A DNA stretch of 51,978 bases. It comes from Chitinophagales bacterium (GTDB lineage Bacteria; Bacteroidota; Bacteroidia; Chitinophagales; Chitinophagaceae). The stretch lies in NCBI GenBank assembly GCA_015655015.1, contig JAATFV010000097.1, forward strand, positions 1-51,978, given 5' to 3'. Below, in pieces: positions 23,525 to 33,323 of the stretch. Made by a program: the position numbers and the translations under genes. The number at the start of each line of letters is the position of its first letter. Positions within the stretch are counted from its first letter, which is position 1. A model generated the notes under the pieces. It was given only the letters and a program-made list of their open reading frames with translations. It ran no database searches and had not been told where the DNA came from.

Positions 23525-24664
23525 CTATCGGACTGGTAATTGAAGATCGGCAACCACCGGATTATGATCCGAATAAGGCAGGGGAAACTTCCGGCATTGC
23601 AGGACTTCCAGCCCCGGGTCCGCAAAGATATAGTCGATCCGCAGCGTAGGAGATATATTCACGTAAGTGCGGCCGATACCAAAGCCTTTCTTTATGAATG
23701 CATCCTGCCATCCGCCCCGGATCGTAAAATAGGTATAGGAATTCGGGACATCGTTAAAATCTCCGCAAATGACCCCGGGATAAGGGCTTTTATTTAGCTG
23801 CGCCCTTACTTCATCCGCCTGGTCGCCCCGGTGCTGATAGGCATTCTTCAGCTTTTTTACAATGGAACGGCTGGCCAGCAGGATACTATCATCTACATTT
23901 TTGATGATCTCGATGTCATGGAATTCCTTATGACGGAACTGGACCGACTGCAGGTGTGTGGTAAATACCCTTATCCGGTAACCGTCCACGTCAATATCCG
24001 CTGCAATTAGCCCTTCCGTGGTTCCTGACCCATACGGATGTGCATACCGGACCTGAAGGCTATCTACAATAGGGTACCTGGAAAAAATGATTATCCCGGC
24101 TTCATACAGACCGTCGCGCCGGCGATAGTCCCGCGAAAAATAATAATAAGGATAATGCAGCTGCTGCTGGATATAAGGAATATTCGGGGCAAATTGCCGG
24201 GGATTATGTGATTCGAAAAATTCCTGGAAACATAATACATCTGCCTCCTGTCCCCGGATAAAATCCATCATTCCCGCGCGGTGGGTGGAAGTTCCCCTTT
24301 TGAACATGAACTCGTCCCAGCTGCGTACATTCCAGGTGAGGATCCGAAGGGAACGAGGCGGCTTTTCGACGGTAAACCGTGATCCCGGATGAAAAGCAAG
24401 GAAACTGTGGATATTAGGCCATCCGGCCAGAAGGGCCGCCAGCGAAAGGAGGGCCCATTTCCGACGGGTGGGAACGAACAGCCAGCATATAAAAAACCCC
24501 ACCACGATCAGCAGCAGCAAAGGAAAGATCAGCCCCAACAGGGAAATGATCCACCATTTTGCCGGGTGCAGGAAGGTATTAGCGCAAGCCAGCAGAAAAA
24601 AAATGACCGCAACTATGTTCAAAATGATGAACAACCGGCGGGTAAATATTCGGAAAGTCGCCAT
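23525..24664 (-). CDS. Membrane-anchored endonuclease/exonuclease/phosphatase family protein
   Basis: 379 residues. The first 100 hold three hydrophobic segments (about 10-30, 38-65 and 70-88). A complete EEP catalytic domain follows: [11 protein letters not shown], a metal-binding Glu in [19 protein letters not shown], and the C-terminal [10 protein letters not shown]. This architecture is common in Bacteroidota and the substrate (DNA, nucleotides, phospholipid or phosphoester) is not known. It follows the rhomboid-like gene by 14 bp on the same strand and is probably co-transcribed. Confidence 0.88.
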   Translation of the reverse strand: MATFRIFTRRLFIILNIVAVIFFLLACANTFLHPAKWWIISLLGLIFPLLLLIVVGFFICWLFVPTRRKWALLSLAALLAGWPNIHSFLAFHPGSRFTVEKPPRSLRILTWNVRSWDEFMFKRGTSTHRAGMMDFIRGQEADVLCFQEFFESHNPRQFAPNIPYIQQQLHYPYYYFSRDYRRRDGLYEAGIIIFSRYPIVDSLQVRYAHPYGSGTTEGLIAADIDVDGYRIRVFTTHLQSVQFRHKEFHDIEIIKNVDDSILLASRSIVKKLKNAYQHRGDQADEVRAQLNKSPYPGVICGDFNDVPNSYTYFTIRGGWQDAFIKKGFGIGRTYVNISPTLRIDYIFADPGLEVLQCRKFPLPYSDHNPVVADLQLPVR

Positions 24665-24678
24665 GGATAAACCCCAAG

Positions 24679-25605
24679 TTACAAATCTTCTTCGTCAGCA
24701 GCCCGTTTCAGGATCTCTTTTTCCTCATCGGTGAGAAAACGATACCCCTGCTGATTGATCTTGTCCAGGATCTCGTCGATACGTTGCTGTGTTACATTCG
24801 GGATCTTTTTGAAAGGCTGGGTGCCGGAGACCTTGTAATAAAATTCATCTTTCGGCAAACGGCCCTTTTTCTTCCTGTTAGGGTTAAAAAGATTATTACA
24901 CCAATCGAAAAGCTGATTTATCCAGACGCTGCCATCATGCCCCCTTCGCAACCGGTAAATAAAAAAGAAGCCTGCTCCCGCACCGGCAAGATTGGCCATA
25001 TAGGCGCTCGAATCGCCGTAAGCAATACTGGAAAAATTAATGAGCAGGTAAATAAGGGTCAGTATCCAGAGAGGGATACCCCCATTGATCATGGGGAAGA
25101 TCCGGTAATCCGGGGCTACCGTCGTAGTAGCTACCGCCACCGCTATCACAGCCGGGTTGGCCCCCGCCAGAAATGCAGTGGCTGTCTGCCCCTGCAGCCC
25201 GGGGATCACGGCATAGGACAACATAAAAAAGATGGCTCCCGCCCCCCCCCCGTAAAGATAAATAGGCACCAGCTTGCGATTCCCGGTGAGGTCCTGCAAT
25301 ACATAGCCGAAACCCCAGAGCCAGCACATATTCGCGATAAAACGGAACAGGAGCTGATCGGAAAACATATAGGTCAGTACAGTCCACGGACGGGTAGACA
25401 GCTTATCCAGGCTGGCCGGCAGGGCAAACCAGTTGAATACATTGCTGAAAAAGGCTTCTATATGAAGCGACTCCAGCTCATAGATGACATAGATGAACTT
25501 CAGGATGGCGAACAGCACGGCATTGATCACCACCAACTGGATCAGCGCATTGCCATCATCCCCCAGCGTCATTTTTTTCCGGTAGCTGTCTTCCATTACA
25601 CGCAT
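24679..25605 (-). CDS. Rhomboid-family membrane protein, probably proteolytically inactive
   Basis: 308 residues with six transmembrane segments and a cytosolic C-terminal DUF6576-like tail (RIDEILDKINQQGYRFLTDE). The rhomboid fold is recognisable (TYMFSDQLLFRFIANMCWLW for TM2, FLAGANPAVIAVA for TM4, SSAYMANLAGAGAGF for TM6), but the catalytic serine of G-x-S-G is replaced (GANP) and the catalytic histidine of H-x-x-G-x-x-x-G is replaced (ANLAG). The TM2 His is also absent. It is therefore likely a pseudoprotease. The next gene upstream encodes an active rhomboid, 110 bp away. The hydrophobic pattern and start are clear. Confidence 0.85.
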   Translation of the reverse strand: MRVMEDSYRKKMTLGDDGNALIQLVVINAVLFAILKFIYVIYELESLHIEAFFSNVFNWFALPASLDKLSTRPWTVLTYMFSDQLLFRFIANMCWLWGFGYVLQDLTGNRKLVPIYLYGGGAGAIFFMLSYAVIPGLQGQTATAFLAGANPAVIAVAVATTTVAPDYRIFPMINGGIPLWILTLIYLLINFSSIAYGDSSAYMANLAGAGAGFFFIYRLRRGHDGSVWINQLFDWCNNLFNPNRKKKGRLPKDEFYYKVSGTQPFKKIPNVTQQRIDEILDKINQQGYRFLTDEEKEILKRAADEEDL

Positions 25606-25715
25606 AGAATTAATTGAAGTTATGAAACGCCGTCCGAAATCCCCCTAAACACACATTCATCAACCGAGGTCCTGCTAACCCATCCTCCCTCTAACAGACA
25701 AATACCGTAAAGAGT

Positions 25716-26423
25716 TTAGTAAAAATTCCGACGGTTGGTCCGGTTCCAGTACATGACCAGCAAAAGCCCTACCAGTCCCCCCCCAAGATGGGCCCAATGC
25801 GCCACATTATCCCCCGCGGAGCTGCGGATACCGGAGAACAATTCTATCGCCGCATACCCTAAGACAGCCCATTTGGCTTTAATCGGTACAAAAAAGTACA
25901 GGTAAATAAGGCTATTGGGGAAAAGATATCCAAAAGCAGCCAGACAGCCGAATATAGCGCCCGAAGCGCCCAACGTAGCTTCATTGACCGGGTAGGCAGG
26001 AGAATAGAGCGCCTCCTGCAGGGATTCCGGACTATATTGCTGACTAAGCGAACTGATAATATGAGACATCTCAGGATACAATACCGCCAGGTGGCACACT
26101 CCGGCTCCTATCCCGCTGACTACATAAAAGATAAGAAAGCGCTTGCCCCCCCAATAATTTTCAAGGATCGCCCCGAACATCCACAACGCGAACATATTGA
26201 AAAAAATATGATCCCACCCTCCATGTAGAAAAAGATAGGTAACTAATTGATGAGGGCGGAAAAATACGGAGTGTATATCATGCAGGGCAAAAAGGTTAAG
26301 CATCTTAAGCTCAATGACCGGTCCTAAGGTCTGCTGCGCGAGAAACACCAATACATTGATAATGATCAGGTTCTTAATAACTGGCGGTATCATCTGAAAG
26401 CTGCCCGGGCGAAATTCTGTCAT
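25716..26423 (-). CDS. Rhomboid-family intramembrane serine protease
   Basis: 235 residues, six transmembrane segments, all catalytic motifs present: HGGWDHIFFNMFALWMFG in TM2, GASGAIFG with the catalytic Ser in TM4, and HWAHLGGGLVGLLL with the catalytic His in TM6. It cleaves transmembrane substrates in the inner membrane; the substrate is unknown. An alternative start ten codons in (26393) would also leave the first transmembrane segment intact. It stands upstream of the inactive paralog on the same strand. Confidence 0.93.
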   Translation of the reverse strand: MTEFRPGSFQMIPPVIKNLIIINVLVFLAQQTLGPVIELKMLNLFALHDIHSVFFRPHQLVTYLFLHGGWDHIFFNMFALWMFGAILENYWGGKRFLIFYVVSGIGAGVCHLAVLYPEMSHIISSLSQQYSPESLQEALYSPAYPVNEATLGASGAIFGCLAAFGYLFPNSLIYLYFFVPIKAKWAVLGYAAIELFSGIRSSAGDNVAHWAHLGGGLVGLLLVMYWNRTNRRNFY

Positions 26424-26545
26424 ACTCTATCCATTAAGTCTTGCAAATTACTATATTTTACGTGTTCCCGTTCACAACCAGACTTCGCCCGGTTATGAAT
26501 CCTCCCGCTCCTATAACACATCTGACCGTTTACAGGATCTTCCCG

Positions 26546-27964
26546 TCAGAAAGATTCTCTTAATTTTAACTGTACCACATTCTCAATATGATGGGTATGC
26601 GGGAACATATCCACCGGCCGTACCCCGGTAACGGCATATTTTTCGTCCAGCAGGTGAAGATCCCTTGCCTGCGTAGCAGGATTGCAGCTCACATACACCA
26701 CGGTAGGCGCCGCCGTCTCCAGGATCTTTTTCACCAGCTTTTCATGCATCCCCGCCCGCGGAGGATCCGTAATGATCACATCCGGCCGCCCTTCCCGGAC
26801 GAAAAACTCATCGTTGCAGATATCGGTCACATCTCCGGCAAAGAACCGGGCATGTCCTATCCCATTCAGCGCCGCATTTTCCCGGGCATCATCGATCGCT
26901 TCGGCAATAACTTCCACTCCGACGATCCGGGCCACCTGACGACTCAAAAAGATACCGATGCTGCCGGTCCCGCAATAAAGGTCATACACCGTCTCCTTCC
27001 CGCTGAGCTCCGCAAATTCCCTTGTCACCTGGTATAATCGCTCTCCCTGACGGGTATTGGTCTGGAAAAAAGACTTGGGACCTACCTTAAATTGAAAGTC
27101 TTCCAATCTTTCTATCACATAACCTTTCCCATGGACCACCCGGGGGTCAAGATCGGAGATGCTGTCATTCCACTTGGTATTGATCGTATAGAGCAGCGTG
27201 GTAAGGGTAGGACACCTTTCCAGGATCCGCTCCTGCAACGCCGCCCAGGAATCCGCATCTTCGTAACCCAGGACAATATTGGCCATCACCTCTCCCGTTG
27301 TGCAGATCCGCAGCTGCATGGTGCGCAGCCAGCCCTGGTGCGCCTTGATATCATAAAAAGAAAGCTGCCGTTCCAGCGCGAAATCCCTTACCAGCTTTCG
27401 TAAAAGATTGGTAGGCTCCTCCTGCAGGTAACAGATATCGATATCGACTACTTTATCAAAGAGGCCCCTGGCATGGAACCCCGCCACATTCTGTTCCGAA
27501 GTAATGTCCGGATTATGCAGCTCCCCCGGCAGTAAAAACCGCTTATTGGAGAACGTATATTCCATCTTATTCCGGTAATAGATGGACTCCGGCGCCCCCA
27601 GGATCGGTAAAATAGGAGGTAACGCCACTTTCCCTATCCGTTCCAGCACATCCGTCACCTGCTTTTCTTTGTACTCCAGCTGTTTCTCATAAGGCAGCAT
27701 CTGCCAGCGACAGCCTCCGCATACTCCGAAATGAGAGCAAAAAGGCTCCACCCGGTCGGGAGAATAGGTATGAAAAGCCGTTATAAACCCCTCGGCCCAG
27801 TCCTTTTTATTCTTGGAAAGCCTAATATCAACAATATCCCCTGGTATGGCATTTTCTATAAAGATCACCTTGCCATCCACCCGGGCGATGGATTTACCCT
27901 CCGCGGCATAATCCTGCACCAGGACCTGCCGGAGCTCTATGGTTTTTTTATTTTTTCTTCGCAC
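26546..27964 (-). CDS. rlmD: 23S rRNA (uracil-5-)-methyltransferase, RlmD/TrmA family
   Basis: SAM-dependent RNA methyltransferase. From the GTG at 27962-27964 the product has 472 residues. It has an N-terminal TRAM-like domain (VDGKVIFIENAIPGDIVDI), a 4Fe-4S motif (CSHFGVCGGCRWQ plus a later Cys), the SAM site DLYCGTGSIGIFL, and the catalytic DPPRAGMHEKL with the nucleophile Cys in VYVSCNPATQARDL. The GTG is preferred over a TTG eight codons upstream because a TATTTTTG box (27970-27977, minus) ends 5 bp before the GTG, so the TTG would not be in the mRNA. RlmD is the best guess within the family; the exact uridine cannot be told. Confidence 0.88.
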   Translation of the reverse strand: MRRKNKKTIELRQVLVQDYAAEGKSIARVDGKVIFIENAIPGDIVDIRLSKNKKDWAEGFITAFHTYSPDRVEPFCSHFGVCGGCRWQMLPYEKQLEYKEKQVTDVLERIGKVALPPILPILGAPESIYYRNKMEYTFSNKRFLLPGELHNPDITSEQNVAGFHARGLFDKVVDIDICYLQEEPTNLLRKLVRDFALERQLSFYDIKAHQGWLRTMQLRICTTGEVMANIVLGYEDADSWAALQERILERCPTLTTLLYTINTKWNDSISDLDPRVVHGKGYVIERLEDFQFKVGPKSFFQTNTRQGERLYQVTREFAELSGKETVYDLYCGTGSIGIFLSRQVARIVGVEVIAEAIDDARENAALNGIGHARFFAGDVTDICNDEFFVREGRPDVIITDPPRAGMHEKLVKKILETAAPTVVYVSCNPATQARDLHLLDEKYAVTGVRPVDMFPHTHHIENVVQLKLRESF

Positions 27965-27969
27965 GGCGG

Positions 27970-27977
27970 CAAAAATA
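27970..27977 (-). promoter_or_regulatory. -7 box of rlmD
   Basis: TATTTTTG on the minus strand, 5 bp upstream of the GTG start. Transcripts from it would be leaderless or nearly so. No clear TTTG is seen at the -33 position. Confidence 0.45.
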
Positions 27978-28013
27978 AGAAGAAGCAAATAGTTTATTTA
28001 ATTTAGTGCCGCT

Positions 28014-29444
28014 ATGAATAAAATCCTTTTGTCCCTGGTGACCTGTCTGTTCCTCCTGCATGCCTATCCCCAAACCGGATATCAGATCCAGCTCACGCTG
28101 CGGCCCTATAAAGACAGCAAGGTCTATCTGGGTTATTATTACGGAAAGATCAGGGCCCTCGCCGACTCGGCTATGCTGGATGGCAATAGCGCCGGCGTCT
28201 TCCAGGGAAAAGAAAAATTGCCGGGCGGCGTTTATTTTATCGTCTCGCCCAATAAAGCCATCCTTTTCGAATTACTCATAGATTCCCAACAGCATTTTTC
28301 CATCGCGGCAGATACGACCAGCCTGCCCGGCAGCATCCGTTTCACAGGGTCTCCGGACAATACCACCTTCCAATCGTATACGATTTTTACAAATACGAAA
28401 GGAAGCGAGATCGTCGCCTCCCAGAAAGAGCTGGCAAATACACATAGCAAGGCAGACTCCATCCGGCTCAGGGATAAGATCAAAAAAGACAATACGGATA
28501 TCCAGCTGTACCGGGAAAATATAACCCGCAAATACCCAAACTCTCTGCTCGCGACCCTGTTCCATACCTTAAAAGAGCCGGTGGTCCCCCCCGCCGCTCA
28601 GCAGCCTGGTGGGAAATACGACAGCGTTTTCGCCTATCGTTACTTCAAATCCCATTACTGGGACAGCATTCCCTTCACGGACGAGCGCCTCACCCGTACC
28701 CCTGTCTTCGAACCCCGGCTGGACAAATATTTCAGGGACCTGGTGCCTCCTGAACCGGATTCCATCGAACGGGAAGCGGACAGAATGCTGATCGAATCCC
28801 GGGTCAGCAAACCGCTGTACCAGTTTTTACTCGTCTATTTCGTACAGAAATATGTCAACCCGGAATATATGGGGCAGGATGCCGTTTTTGTGCACCTTTT
28901 TGAAAAATACATCAATACGGGCGAGGCGGAATTTTTTACGGAGAAATACAGGCAATTCCTTAACAACAGAGCCTATAGCCTGATGGCCAATCTAATAGGT
29001 CAGCCGGCAGCCGACCTTCAAATGGTAGATACCAGCGGTAAGCCCCGGCCCTTATATGAGGTGCAGGCCCCCTTTATCGTCATCTGTTTCTGGGATGCCA
29101 CCTGCGGGCACTGCAAAGTGATCGTGCCGGAAGTGGACTCCATTTTTCAGGCCAAATGGAAGCAGCAAGGGGTGAAACTTTATGGCGTGATGGTGGACGG
29201 AGGACAGGAAGCCTGGTTGCAATTCATTAAGGATCACAATTTAAAGGATTGGATCCACGTTTATGAGACCAAGGCCCAACAGGATTCAACAGAGGCCGCA
29301 GGCAAACCCGGTTACAAACAATTGTACGATGTATACCAGACGCCGATCCTGTACTTACTGGACAAGGACAAACACATTATAGCAAAAAAGCTCTCTTACC
29401 AACAGCTTGATCAAGTGATGGACCTGAAAGGGAAGAAAAAATAA
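28014..29444 (+). CDS. Secreted thioredoxin-like protein with DUF4369/DUF5106-type N-terminus
   Basis: 476 residues with a signal peptide (MNKILLSLVTCLFLLHAYPQ) and an N-terminal beta domain (LRPYKDSKVYLGYYYGKIRA), as in DUF4369. A helical middle part follows, then a C-terminal AhpC/TSA-TlpA domain with the redox motif DATCGHCKVIVPEV (about residues 361-374). It probably acts as a periplasmic thiol-disulfide oxidoreductase. The next gene, a double-parvulin isomerase, starts 38 bp downstream, so the pair may work on envelope protein folding. Confidence 0.88.
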   Translation: MNKILLSLVTCLFLLHAYPQTGYQIQLTLRPYKDSKVYLGYYYGKIRALADSAMLDGNSAGVFQGKEKLPGGVYFIVSPNKAILFELLIDSQQHFSIAADTTSLPGSIRFTGSPDNTTFQSYTIFTNTKGSEIVASQKELANTHSKADSIRLRDKIKKDNTDIQLYRENITRKYPNSLLATLFHTLKEPVVPPAAQQPGGKYDSVFAYRYFKSHYWDSIPFTDERLTRTPVFEPRLDKYFRDLVPPEPDSIEREADRMLIESRVSKPLYQFLLVYFVQKYVNPEYMGQDAVFVHLFEKYINTGEAEFFTEKYRQFLNNRAYSLMANLIGQPAADLQMVDTSGKPRPLYEVQAPFIVICFWDATCGHCKVIVPEVDSIFQAKWKQQGVKLYGVMVDGGQEAWLQFIKDHNLKDWIHVYETKAQQDSTEAAGKPGYKQLYDVYQTPILYLLDKDKHIIAKKLSYQQLDQVMDLKGKKK

Positions 29445-29482
29445 TCAACCTGAGATGTAGTATGCAAAATCCAATCGATATG

Positions 29483-31420
29483 AATCACCTTACCCGAAAG
29501 CTGATCCTTATTCCCGTCTTATCCTTATCCCTGCTGGCTACCCTTACCGCTCAGACATTGTTCACTTGCGGCAGTACGACCGTGAGCAGGGAAGATTTCC
29601 TGAAAGCGTATAATAAAAACAATACCGGCGAAAAAGCCACGGAAAAGTCTTACCGGGACTACCTGGAACTATATATCCGCTACAAATTAAAAGTAAAGGC
29701 CGCCTACGAAATGCAGCTGGATACCCTGCCCGGTCAGCGGACGGAATTGCAAAACTTCCGGTCCCAGGTGGCGGAAAATTACCTGAAGGACGACGCCAGC
29801 CTGGATAAGTTGGTCAGGGAGGTCTTCACCCGCGGTCAGAAGGATCTTCACCTGGCCCATATCTTCATACCCCTGCCTAAAAATGCCTCTCCCGATACCG
29901 CCAAAGCCTATGAAAAAGCGATGGAAACCTACAACGCCCTGAAAAAAGGGAAAAATTTCGGTGAGGCCGCCCGTATCTACTCTGCCGACCCTGCCGCCCG
30001 GGACAATGAGGGAGATCTGGGATGGATTACCGTTTTTGCCCTGCCCTATGAGCTGGAGACCCTGGCTTACTCGACCCCCGCCGGCAAATTTTCCCGGCCT
30101 TACCGGAGCCGGGCCGGTTATCATATTTTCCTGAACAAGGGAGAAAGACCGGCCCTGGGAAAGATAAAAGTCGCCCAGATCCTCTTATCCTATCCCCCCG
30201 GAGCAACGCAGGCCGCCATGGATGCTACCCGGCTCCGGGCTGATTCACTTTATAATAGCCTCCTGAAAGGCGCCGACTTTGTCAGGGCGGCTCAAACCTA
30301 TAGTGGTGATAACTTAACTTTTCAGAATGGCGGGGAAATGCCGGAATTTGGCGTGGGCAAATACGACTCCTCTTTTGAAGCAGCGGCATTTGCGCTGAAC
30401 AAAGATGGCGCCATCAGCCGCCCTGTACCCAGTCTTTTTGGCTATCATATTATCCGACGAATAGCGAGACAGCCTTTCCCCGGACAATTCAACAGCGAAG
30501 TAGCTGCCAGCCTCAAACAACAGGTGATAAGCGATCCGCGGGTGGGAGTCGCCAGATCGGCCTTTCTGAAAAAGATCCTTCAGCAGATCGACGGCAAACA
30601 GCCGGACTTTTCCCGGGAGGATCTCTGGGCTTTTACAGACAGCGTTATGCTGAATATGGGGCTTTCTTCTTTCAGAGGCCTTAGCAACAATACGGTCCTT
30701 TTCTCTTTCGCCAAACAACAATATACCGCAAAAGGATGGCTGGATTATGCTAAAGCAGCCAAAACCGGGAAGCCCGGGAATAAGACGGATGAAGAGCTCT
30801 TCGAACAATACTTTGAAAGATCCGCGCTGGAATACTATCGCAATCATCTGGAGGAATACAATAAGGATTTCGCCTTTCAGCTGGACGAATTTAAAGAGGG
30901 CAACCTTCTCTTCGAGATCATGCAGCGAAAGATCTGGGATAAAGCCTCTACGGACAGCACCGGCCTGCGGAACTATTATGAGGCCCATAAAGACAAATAC
31001 TGGTGGGATTCCAGCGCAGAGGCCCTTTTATTTATCTGCAATAATGAAAAGACAGCGCAGACACTGCAGTCCTCCCTGGTCATGAATGTGAACGGCTGGC
31101 GGAAAGTGACCGATAGCGCCGGAGCCGCCATACAGGCTGATTCAGGCCGCTATGAGCTGGCACAGATCCCAACGGCAGGCAGGCCCCCATTCCGTCCGCA
31201 GTCCTTCACTCCGGTGGTCGTCAATAAGACCGATAATACAGCTGGTTTTGCTTATATCCTGGAAGTATACAATGAAAGGTCGCCCCGAAACTATAAGGAT
31301 GCCAGGGGATTCGTGATCAATGACTACCAGACCTTCCTGGAAGATCAATGGATCACTGAGCTTAAAAAGAAATACCCGATCAGCATCGATGAAAAGATAG
31401 TGGCAAGCCTGCCCAGGTAG
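29483..31420 (+). CDS. Periplasmic peptidyl-prolyl isomerase with two parvulin domains (SurA/PpiD-like)
   Basis: From ATG 29483 (MNHLTRKLILIPVLSLSLLA) the product has 645 residues: a signal peptide, a helical chaperone-like N-terminus (YRDYLELYIRYKLKVKAAYE) and two parvulin domains in tandem (LHLAHIFIPLP...GDLGWIT...GYHIFLNKG and KVAQILLSYPP...GGEMPEFG...GYHIIRRI). A long C-terminal region follows. SurA-type proteins escort outer-membrane proteins through the periplasm. An ATG seven codons earlier (29462) is possible but would place extra polar residues before the signal. Confidence 0.9.
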   Translation, partial: NHLTRKLILIPVLSLSLLATLTAQTLFTCGSTTVSREDFLKAYNKNNTGEKATEKSYRDYLELYIRYKLKVKAAYEMQLDTLPGQRTELQNFRSQVAENYLKDDASLDKLVREVFTRGQKDLHLAHIFIPLPKNASPDTAKAYEKAMETYNALKKGKNFGEAARIYSADPAARDNEGDLGWITVFALPYELETLAYSTPAGKFSRPYRSRAGYHIFLNKGERPALGKIKVAQILLSYPPGATQAAMDATRLRADSLYNSLLKGADFVRAAQTYSGDNLTFQNGGEMPEFGVGKYDSSFEAAAFALNKDGAISRPVPSLFGYHIIRRIARQPFPGQFNSEVAASLKQQVISDPRVGVARSAFLKKILQQIDGKQPDFSREDLWAFTDSVMLNMGLSSFRGLSNNTVLFSFAKQQYTAKGWLDYAKAAKTGKPGNKTDEELFEQYFERSALEYYRNHLEEYNKDFAFQLDEFKEGNLLFEIMQRKIWDKASTDSTGLRNYYEAHKDKYWWDSSAEALLFICNNEKTAQTLQSSLVMNVNGWRKVTDSAGAAIQADSGRYELAQIPTAGRPPFRPQSFTPVVVNKTDNTAGFAYILEVYNERSPRNYKDARGFVINDYQTFLEDQWITELKKKYPISIDEKIVASLPR

Positions 31421-31466
31421 CAGCAGCCGAAGGGCCCGCAACCGCGACTATCAGCATGTTTCACTA

Positions 31467-32420
31467 TCAGAATGTTTCTTTGACCACCTTCCAGATCACC
31501 TTCGGCTTGCCAAGGGTATAATAGTGTAAAACCGGTACGCCGGCCTTTTTCAGCTCCCTGCTCTGGTGGATCAGCCATTCTGTACCGACCTGCTCTACCT
31601 CATCATCCGTTTTACATTTCATGATGGCGCTGGAAAGATCTGTGGGTAGATCTACATGGAAGATCTTCGGCAGCATGCTGAGCTGCTTTCTGTTGGTGAT
31701 CGGCTTTAATCCCGGTATGACCGGCACATGGATCCCCGCATCCCGGCAGGATTTAACAAAGTCGAAATATTTCTGGTTGTCGAAGAACATCTGGGTAGTG
31801 ATATACTCTGCCCCGGCATCTACTTTTGCCTTGAGGAACATGAGGTCCGTATCCAGGTTGGGCGCCTCAAAATGTTTTTCAGGATAACCTGCCACCCCGA
31901 TACAGAAATTGGTTTTTCCCCCATTCTTGATATCTTCTTCAATATATACGCCATGATTGAGCGAAACCACCTGTTTCAGCAGGTCAATGGCATAGCGGTG
32001 ACCATCGGGTTCAGGCTCGAAAGAGGATTCATTTTTGGCGGCATCTCCCCGAAGGACCAGCACGTTGTCCACTCCCAGGAAATGGAGATCTATCAGTGCG
32101 TCTTCAGTCTCCCGTTTGGCAAATCCTCCGCAGATCAGGTGCGGGACCGCATCTACCTGGTAGTGGTTCATGATCGCCGCGCAGATACCTACGGTGCCGG
32201 GTCTTTTCCGGACCTCCACTTTTTCAAAAGTGCCGTCGGCCTTCTTTTTGAACATGGTCTCGCTGCGGTGATAGGTGACATTGATGAACGCCGGCTTGAA
32301 TTCCATCAAAGGATCCAGATTTTCATAAATGGAACTGATCGTCTTTCCTTTCAGAGGCGGTAAGATCTCGAAAGAAACCAGGGTGCTTTTAGCCTGCTGT
32401 ATATGTTCTATGACCTTCAT
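31467..32420 (-). CDS. metF: 5,10-methylenetetrahydrofolate reductase
   Basis: Flavoenzyme reducing methylene-THF to 5-methyl-THF for methionine synthesis. 317 residues with the TIM-barrel landmarks FEILPPLKG, FINVTYHRSE, PHLICGGF, DNVLVLRGD, YITTQMFFDN and VPVIPGLKPI. A TATGTTTG box (32448-32455, minus) is its likely promoter, divergent from lptB. Confidence 0.95.
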   Translation of the reverse strand: MKVIEHIQQAKSTLVSFEILPPLKGKTISSIYENLDPLMEFKPAFINVTYHRSETMFKKKADGTFEKVEVRKRPGTVGICAAIMNHYQVDAVPHLICGGFAKRETEDALIDLHFLGVDNVLVLRGDAAKNESSFEPEPDGHRYAIDLLKQVVSLNHGVYIEEDIKNGGKTNFCIGVAGYPEKHFEAPNLDTDLMFLKAKVDAGAEYITTQMFFDNQKYFDFVKSCRDAGIHVPVIPGLKPITNRKQLSMLPKIFHVDLPTDLSSAIMKCKTDDEVEQVGTEWLIHQSRELKKAGVPVLHYYTLGKPKVIWKVVKETF

Positions 32421-32447
32421 AAGGGCTTAATAGGTTCAATAATTTCG

Positions 32448-32455
32448 CAAACATA
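32448..32455 (-). promoter_or_regulatory. -7 box of metF
   Basis: TATGTTTG on the minus strand matches TAnnTTTG, 27 bp before the metF ATG. Confidence 0.5.
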
Positions 32456-32496
32456 ACAGATAAGTCTTAAAACACCTATAAATTTCCCTTCCGAAG

Positions 32497-32527
32497 CTTG
32501 AAGCATGCGGCTTGGGGCTTATTTTTG
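32497..32527 (+). promoter_or_regulatory. Promoter of lptB
   Basis: CTTG (32497-32500), 19 bp, TATTTTTG (32520-32527). The box ends 4 bp before the chosen lptB ATG, so the mRNA would be leaderless or start with very few bases. Confidence 0.55.
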
Positions 32528-32531
32528 CCTT

Positions 32532-33323
32532 ATGAGCCTCACTATTCATTCTCAGGATCTTGTTAAAAGTTATCGGAGCCGGACGGTGGTCAACCATGTT
32601 TCGGTAAAGCTGGAGCAGGGAGAGATCGTTGGCTTGCTGGGCCCCAACGGAGCCGGCAAGACCACTACTTTCTACATGGTAGTAGGGCTGATCAGGCCCG
32701 ATGAAGGGGATGTATTCCTGGATGATGTCAATATCACCCGCCTGCCCATGTACAAAAGGGCCCAGATGGGAATTGGTTATCTGCCCCAGGAGGCTTCCGT
32801 ATTCCGTAAGCTAAGCGTGGAAGATAATATAAAGGCCGTGCTGGAAATGACAAAACTGAGCCGCAAAGACCAGCGGGAAAAGCTGGAGGCCCTCCTGGAT
32901 GAATTTCACCTGCACCATGTGCGCAAGAACAACGGGGATTCCCTTAGCGGGGGAGAAAGAAGGCGGACAGAGATAGCCAGGGCCCTCGCCGTGGACCCGA
33001 AATTTATCCTGCTGGACGAACCCTTCGCCGGTGTCGATCCGATTGCGGTAGAGGATATCCAGACCGTCGTGGCCCGTTTGAAATACAGGAATATCGGCAT
33101 CCTGATCACCGACCATAATGTCAACGAGACCCTCTCCATATGCGACCGGGCCTACCTTCTTATAGATGGAAAAATATTCAAGCATGGAACGGCCGAAGAG
33201 CTGGCCGAAGACGAACAGGTCCGGCGACTCTACCTGGGCCGTAATTTCGAGCTGAAAAGAAAGGACTATCTCTACGAGGAAGCTAAAAGAAACGCCACGG
33301 GCGTTTCGCGCGAAGCGCCATAA
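32532..33323 (+). CDS. lptB: LPS export ABC transporter ATP-binding protein
   Basis: ATPase driving the Lpt bridge that moves lipopolysaccharide to the outer membrane. From ATG 32532 ([20 protein letters not shown]) the product has 263 residues with Walker [11 protein letters not shown]-loop YLPQEASVF, signature LSGGERRR, Walker [14 protein letters not shown] and switch His in ITDHNVNE. The usual family end is near [17 protein letters not shown]. The final residues ([11 protein letters not shown]) are encoded by a palindromic repeat into which the gene now reads. A start nine codons upstream (32505) would lie before the promoter box and is rejected. Confidence 0.95.
   Translation: MSLTIHSQDLVKSYRSRTVVNHVSVKLEQGEIVGLLGPNGAGKTTTFYMVVGLIRPDEGDVFLDDVNITRLPMYKRAQMGIGYLPQEASVFRKLSVEDNIKAVLEMTKLSRKDQREKLEALLDEFHLHHVRKNNGDSLSGGERRRTEIARALAVDPKFILLDEPFAGVDPIAVEDIQTVVARLKYRNIGILITDHNVNETLSICDRAYLLIDGKIFKHGTAEELAEDEQVRRLYLGRNFELKRKDYLYEEAKRNATGVSREAP

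Noticed and set aside
23470..23625. 52-codon N-terminal extension of cysS
   Set aside because: Overlaps the end of the EEP gene on the same strand and contains no CysS-like sequence; the ATG at 23469 gives the canonical N-terminus.
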